From Rhizophagus clarus (taxonomy: Eukaryota; Glomeromycota; Glomeromycetes; Glomerales; Glomeraceae): DNA of 64,000 bases. This document shows positions 59,117-64,000 of this stretch, one piece after another. The stretch spans positions 1,056,501 through 1,120,500 of the forward strand of contig BLAL01000058.1 in assembly GCA_015698045.1 (NCBI GenBank), in the 5' to 3' direction. Every line of letters begins with the position of its first letter. Within the stretch, counting starts at the first letter, position 1. The notes below the pieces were generated by a model, which was given only the letters and a program-made list of their open reading frames with translations, was not told the origin of the DNA and made no database searches. The position numbers were made by a program, and so were the translations under genes.

Positions 59117-62106
59117 CTAAAAAATATATTTATTTACGAAATATTCATTTTGTTTATCAAATCGGGGTACTATGTGAACGACACCATGTATAGACTCTAT
59201 AGCTACAAAGTTATATAATTCTATCAATTTTAAGTGAGGACATCCATATAAATATGGGTTCCTTTTAGATTTAAAATCGTACCATTGAATTAATGCGAGA
59301 TTTAGCGGTGGGTCTGTTAATACTTCTGCTAACAATAAGGCCTATAAATAATAAATATTTATTAATACTTTTATAATAAATTATTACATAAATTGGAAAA
59401 ATACCTGTCCATAACAAAGTCCTTTGTCTGATATATAATCATTTGATTCTTCAGAATCCATTGAAATAGCTATGTCGCTAAACCATACTTTATTATGATA
59501 CCTGTTTGTGACACGCATTATGGCACCATTTTCCAGTGTTACCGATCCGTATATGTTTATTCGGGTTTCACCAATAATTGTGAAACCATCAAGTAAATCT
59601 AGATATGAATCCAGACAACTTATAAATCTAGCAAAACCAGTCTGCATTTTATTGTCTACGGAATCTTTTTTTTCATTAAAAAATGTATTTGCATCTTGTA
59701 AAGAGAATTCAAAGAGTCTTGCAGAAAATTTACAAGTGCGAGGTGTTTTTGCCGGATTCACTGAATGTTGAGACATTCTAATAGATATTGCTTGACGTTT
59801 TATCTATTAATTTAATTTCCATCTTAAGTTATATAATAAATATATACAATAAATAAAATTTTCAAATACTTACAGTTCGTAAAAGCTGAGGTTCGACATC
59901 TTTTTTATTGCTAATTCGGTAGGGTATTTTAACGAAATATTTGTGAAGACTTTCGTAAGTTTCTGTAGTATAGCCATTTATTGCGCCATAAGATCATATT
60001 GAGTCAATAATATGATAAACCCATGAATGCAATTTAGGTAACTTCAAATTGGAAGGAGAAACAAATTTAAAAGCCTTGACAAACATCCAGGCCCATCTAT
60101 GTATTGCATCCTAAAATTTAAATGTTAATTTAATTTATTTAATTTAAATTTTCAATTTTACTAAAATTTTAATACATACATTAAATTTCTCCAAGTCACT
60201 TTCACTAAATTCTTCATATCTACTTAAAATATACATTTCATTCCAATATTCGTACAATTTCGTAAGATCATCATTATTTACAAAATTATCTACTTCGTTA
60301 TTATTTTCATCATATAAATTATCAATAACAAATATCATGACTTTCATCAAACTTCGATATTCACTAGCAGTTAATCTTGCAATTGACTGCAGTCCATTGG
60401 AAAAAATTTTAATGCCAGGAAAACGTGGAATTGCTGCTAGATGGCGATCTACTTCTTCAACTAATTTATTACCATTAACATGTTGCGATTTTAAGATATC
60501 GCACGTGAAGATAATTTGATAACAAAATAATCCTAAATCTAAATGATGCATTCTGTCAGGAACAGTAGCCAAGTAGATATTTATATTCCTTGATAATATA
60601 AATATTTATAATTAATATATATATATATTATTATAATTATTTCTACTTTTGCATACTTACGGTAAATCCCAAAAAAAATTATGTACAGATTCTATGCAAA
60701 CAGATCTTTGTGTATCATTTTCAAAATGTTTACGCATTTCATCATGAGTTCTTAGTATTACATCGTTAACCGATAAGTCTATATTTGCAAGATTTTCCCT
60801 TTTAACTAAACAGGAGTGACATGGAAGGTTTGAATTGGAGGATTTATAAACTAAACAAAAACTTGCAGCCTCCGGCCAATCTGCAATAATAGTTGAAACT
60901 CTAGGATAAAACCAGGTATTTTCATTATTTATAAAAAGGTCTATACCATCTTTTAATAAAATAATTGGTTCTAGTAAATGACGTAAAGATTTATGAAAGG
61001 TATCACGAACCAGATCTTTATTTGCAGCTTCTAAAATTGGTAAATATCCCAAAAGTTGCTTTGCATCCTGTTTATTATGACGCCATATTGGGATATTACC
61101 TAATGTAATATATATTGGATGCAATTGACTTTTTCCTAATGTATCTGTAGTTGTTGCATCTGAATATAAAATAATTGATAATAATTTGGAACCAGTAGGT
61201 AAGGATTCTTGCGTAGTTTTCCACCATTTTCCATTGTTTTGTTCACTGTAAATACTTTCTCTATTATACTATAAAATAATATAAATAAATTAAAATAAAT
61301 ATTATTTAGATTATTGAATTAACTAATATTTACTATTTACCTCATAGTTTTCGTAAGATAGCGCAAAATTTTGTGTTATGTCAGGAACAGTTAAGATATT
61401 TTTGATGCACTGTATTAAGTTTTGATAATAAAGAAAATAATCTTTATCCTCATGTTTTGTTATAAGAACTTTACTAAATTCTAAATTAGAAAACTTCATA
61501 TTATTCATAAATGCTCGTCCCTGTTCGATATTTTTTGGTAATGGTGATTCTGTAAGATTTGAATGTTTATTAAAAAAACGTATTATTTCATTACCACCTT
61601 TATTGTTTATTTTATATTTCGTTACTAATAACATTAGATCTTTATAAGCATCATTAGGAAATTCTGTGCAAGTTTTGGTATTGAGATTTTTGGGTTCTTC
61701 AAAAATTTCAGGCTCTTCAGATGAATCTAATATATTTTCAAAGTTACTATCTTCAAGGCTCATCTCTGATATTGCACTTCCAATACTGTCAAATGACATA
61801 TTTTGTACATCATTATCATCATCCACCTAAAATTATAAACCAAATGAGTTAGTATAATTTGAGCTTTTTCTTGAGAGCTTTAAAAAGAATAATCTGAAAT
61901 AACATAATTACCTCAACTTTATCATTTTCATATTCACTACTTAGATTACTTCTTGTATCCATTTCACTGCTATATTTTTCACTATCATTATTATCATCAT
62001 CTTCTTCTACTTCTACTTCTATATTTTTTAAGCATTTTTGGGCGTGTTGAGTATATGCAAAGCGTTGACTGAATATTCGCATACAAAGGGGGCATTTGAA
62101 ACTCAT
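59117..62106 (-). pseudogene. Plavaka-type (CACTA-like) transposase, one TGA
   Basis: Seven exons with matching phases: 62106..61912, 61826..61341, 61268..60661, 60588..60180, 60110..59874, 59803..59405 and 59341..59117, 852 codons plus stop. A C2HC finger is at the N-terminus (CPLCMRIFSQRFAYTQHAQKC, residues 5-25), then an acidic linker. The core is LSIILYSDATTTDTLGKSQL then HPIYITLGNIPIWR and DAKQLLGYLP, with an Asp motif as in Plavaka/KDZ-related transposases. It continues with CHSCLVKREN, VPDRMHHLDLGLF, IPRFPGIKIFSNGLQSIARL and, near the end, ALIQWYDFKSK and YGCPHLKLIELYNF. The only interruption is TGA at 59996-59994 (HIIDSI-TGA-SYGAINGYTTETY), where a CGA Arg codon is the simplest ancestor. 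Element ends were not located. Confidence 0.85.
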
Positions 62107-62347
62107 GTTGCTAAATTAACGTGTCAAATTTGATGAAAAGTATCAATTCACTATTCAATTTATATGAGATTTTGCGTGCTAATAAAATTATATTTCATTG
62201 TAAAAATTTATGAATTAATTGAATGGATTACAATTGATTGAGTTATTTGAATAGATACGACTACGCAAATTTACGCATTAATGAATGGAACTGGCTGTAA
62301 GAATCTGGTGGCTAATATCGCGGAATCATTCACAAATTTACGCATTA

Positions 62348-62565
62348 TAGCAAAATTTAAAATATGCGAAACACTCAGCAATTTTGCTGCCAGGAACTTG
62401 CCAAGTTCGTGGGCTGGCAAATCTAAAAATAAATGTAACAAGTCTATGATGTAACATATAAATATTGTTTATTATTTTGTTTACTATTTCAACTTGCCGG
62501 CAACCTGTCAACCCGCGAACCTGACAGCAAAAGTGCTGAATGTTTCGCATATTTTGAATTTGCTG
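62348..62565. mobile_element. 218-bp foldback (MITE-like) element, TA-flanked
   Basis: The left arm from 62348 (TAGCAAAATTTAAAATATGC, GAAACACTCAGCAATTTTGC) and the reverse complement of the right arm ending at 62565 (CAGCAAATTCAAAATATGCG, AAACATTCAGCACTTTTGCT) match over about 70 bp with ~80% identity. TA flanks both sides (62346-62347 and 62566-62567), as for Tc1/mariner-mobilised MITEs. Outside it, the word GGCTGTAAGAATC and a following GGCTAATA occur on both sides (62291 and 62570), an extra direct duplication. Confidence 0.7.
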
Positions 62566-63243
62566 TAACGGGCTGTAAGAATCCGAATGGCTAATACGGC
62601 TTATTCAATCGGCTAATCATCTGATAATCAGCTGCAAATTTATTGGCTTAACACATTTTACAATAATGGACGGATGATCAGTCACAAATTTATGCGATAA
62701 TCAGTTATAAGCGTTCAAGATCACTATCAATCTGATTAGCCAAATGAGTTCACTGGCTGCAACTTTTTTTTTGCTATGCATACAAAGCCCCAACATGTGT
62801 AACATCTTATTTTTTTATAAATGGGTGTTGATTAATACTTCGATTGTACTATATGCTTTTACGAGAGTTTTTTTAAAAATTCTCTCATGAAAGTGTTACA
62901 ATTTTTTTTTCGTAATATCACGATGCAAAATTTTTGCATTAGTTCATTTATTTTTCGTAATATTTCGCATTAGTTTATCCATTTTTCACAATATTTCGCA
63001 AGTTTTTTTTCTTTTTTAGTATAGAATGGCGGAAATGACGTTATGACAGCTTGCCTCCTTTTTCTGAACATCTGGTTCATGTATTTCCCCTTTTTCGTAT
63101 TTTTAGTTCCTCATTTTCAAATTTCTGGTTCATGTCTTTCCCCTTTTTCTCATATTTTTCTCCAGTTCCTCTTCAAATTTCTAGTAATATCTTTTTCTCC
63201 TTTTCGAGTTTAGTTCATATCTCCTCCCTCACATATTATCCCG
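62566..63243. other. Spacer and pyrimidine-rich promoter region
   Basis: 62880-63010 has words CGTAATAT(C/T)(A/T)CG and TTTCGCA related to the 57-kb array. 63045-63230 is C/T-rich with an imperfect ~55-bp repeat (TTCTGGTTCATGT(C/A)TTTCCCC, twice), immediately upstream of the plus-strand gene starting at 63244, a plausible pyrimidine-rich promoter. Confidence 0.45.
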
Positions 63244-64000
63244 ATGGCTACAAAACATGGTGAAAAACGAAATATTGATGATAATGAAAGAATCTCAAGT
63301 TGTAATACTGAGAAGAGTAGTGAAGCCGAGAAATGAATAAGATTATCAGACGATAACGTTGAAGGTATATATGACATGATATGTATCATATTTTTTATAA
63401 GAAATTATATAATATATAGTAAATTATATTTTATTGTTAAAGTTAATAAAAATCAATAGAGAAACTATTAAGAACCAATTCGCAGATAATTTCTAAGCTT
63501 GAAGTTCTTATCACCGGACAAAAAAATCTCGAAACCCGTCTCTCGGGCATAGAAAAAAAGCTCAACGATGATAACAAAAATAATAATACAATAGATCCGG
63601 AGTATATAAAGGTAATAAAGATGAATATTATTTAATGTAAACCTGAAATGCTAACCTCGTTTGATTAGGAGTTCGTTAAGAAGGTGTCGAAAATTTTATT
63701 TGAAAATTTTATTTATCCTTCGCAAGACGAGTACAGACTCGCTACTGAAAAATATTTAAAAGACGAAAACCCAGAATTTATACGCCAGTTCAAAAAAAAT
63801 CAATGGATTATTTTTTTCGAAAAAAAAATTGCCCCGACTGTAAGTTAAAGCAATTATGAATTTTATTAAATTTCATACTAATATTTTTTTTTAATAGTTA
63901 GTACAACAACATAGAAGCATACGAGGGACGTTTACGTCTAGAGTCAAAGATGTTATGTATTCTGTTTTTGAAGCGACTGGACTTAAATTACCGTCTATTA
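63244..64000 (+). pseudogene. Multi-exon gene of unknown function, TGA in exon 1, runs off window
   Basis: Exons 63244..63364, 63460..63611, 63669..63839 and 63898..>64000, all with GT-AG borders and compatible phases. The product is MATKHGEKRNIDDNERISSC NTEKSSEAEK-TGA-IRLSDDNVEE, then a coiled-coil-like KLLRTNSQIISKLEVLITGQ KNLETRLSGIEKKL, then EFVKKVSKILFENFIYPSQD, KKNQWIIFFEKKIAPT and LVQQHRSIRGTFTSRVKDVM. No family I can name. The only defect is TGA at 63334-63336, replacing an expected sense codon (CGA by one transition). It may be a pseudogene, or translation may start downstream. Confidence 0.6.

Noticed and set aside
63051..63263. Ser/Phe-rich frame upstream of the last gene
   Set aside because: It is the translation of a pyrimidine-rich promoter-like repeat overlapping the real start at 63244.
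58340..63336. TGA decoded as an amino acid (selenocysteine or code change)
   Set aside because: The final stop of the intact kinase at 13233 is TGA, so TGA terminates normally here; single C-to-T mutations explain the interruptions.

Overview
The window reads as nuclear DNA of an arbuscular mycorrhizal fungus (Glomeromycotina, most likely Rhizophagus or a close relative). The basis is very AT-rich intergenic DNA, short 60-90 bp GT-AG introns, and the mix of expanded families typical of these genomes: BTB-BACK-TLDc proteins, Cys-rich/TKL-like kinases, F-box/LRR proteins, Sel1 repeats and a Plavaka-type (CACTA-like) transposase. The organism is inferred from gene content, not from a database match.

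BTB-TLDc array: thirteen copies or remnants of one two-exon gene lie on the minus strand, all in the same orientation, at 1-1437 (cut by the window edge), 6535-7236, 8890-12690, 26908-27610, 28116-29570, 35940-37437, 38712-40221, 40562-42145, 42470-43300, 44196-45679, 46090-46520, 47358-48637 and 49091-50546. Five look intact (one cut by the window edge) and eight are in stages of decay. Several in the 40-51 kb part share an upstream 16-19 bp inverted repeat, an ACCGAAAA box and a TTCCTTAAATAA box at similar distances from the start codon.

Kinase block (13.2-25.2 kb, minus strand): a six-exon Cys-rich kinase of about 712 aa at 13233-15730, a paralogue with the same six-exon layout but two 1-nt frame breaks at 22622-25176, and a truncated 3' fragment at 19830-20225. 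A plus-strand F-box remnant (21.4 kb) and a tRNA-Gly-like relic (22.0 kb) lie between them.

Other genes: a two-exon bZIP factor (30014-30732, plus); a minus-strand unknown with a stop (30.9-31.3 kb); a zinc-finger/Pro-rich fragment (31.9-32.2 kb); a decayed F-box/LRR gene (54.6-55.8 kb); a Sel1 fragment (56.7 kb); a Myb/SANT-like small gene (57.8-58.4 kb); a seven-exon Plavaka-type transposase (59.1-62.1 kb); and a multi-exon gene of unknown function running off the right edge (63.2 kb onward).

Mobile DNA: a Tc1/mariner element with a gutted transposase (2309-3397, TA duplication); an 896-bp element (9062-9957) and two inverted copies of a 1.6-1.7 kb element (10968-12566 and 32453-34138), all with CCCTA...TAGGG ends and 3-bp duplications; a 953-bp hAT-type element (25842-26794) with an exact 8-bp duplication; a TA-flanked foldback element (62348-62565); and a 50-bp satellite-like array (56990-57405). 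Both CCCTA element types hit the same BTB-TLDc copy. Most of these elements carry a short CpG-containing palindrome repeated many times near their ends. The most notable signals are this shared end architecture, the conserved dyad upstream of the BTB-TLDc genes, and the single TGA interruptions in three neighbouring genes at the right end.
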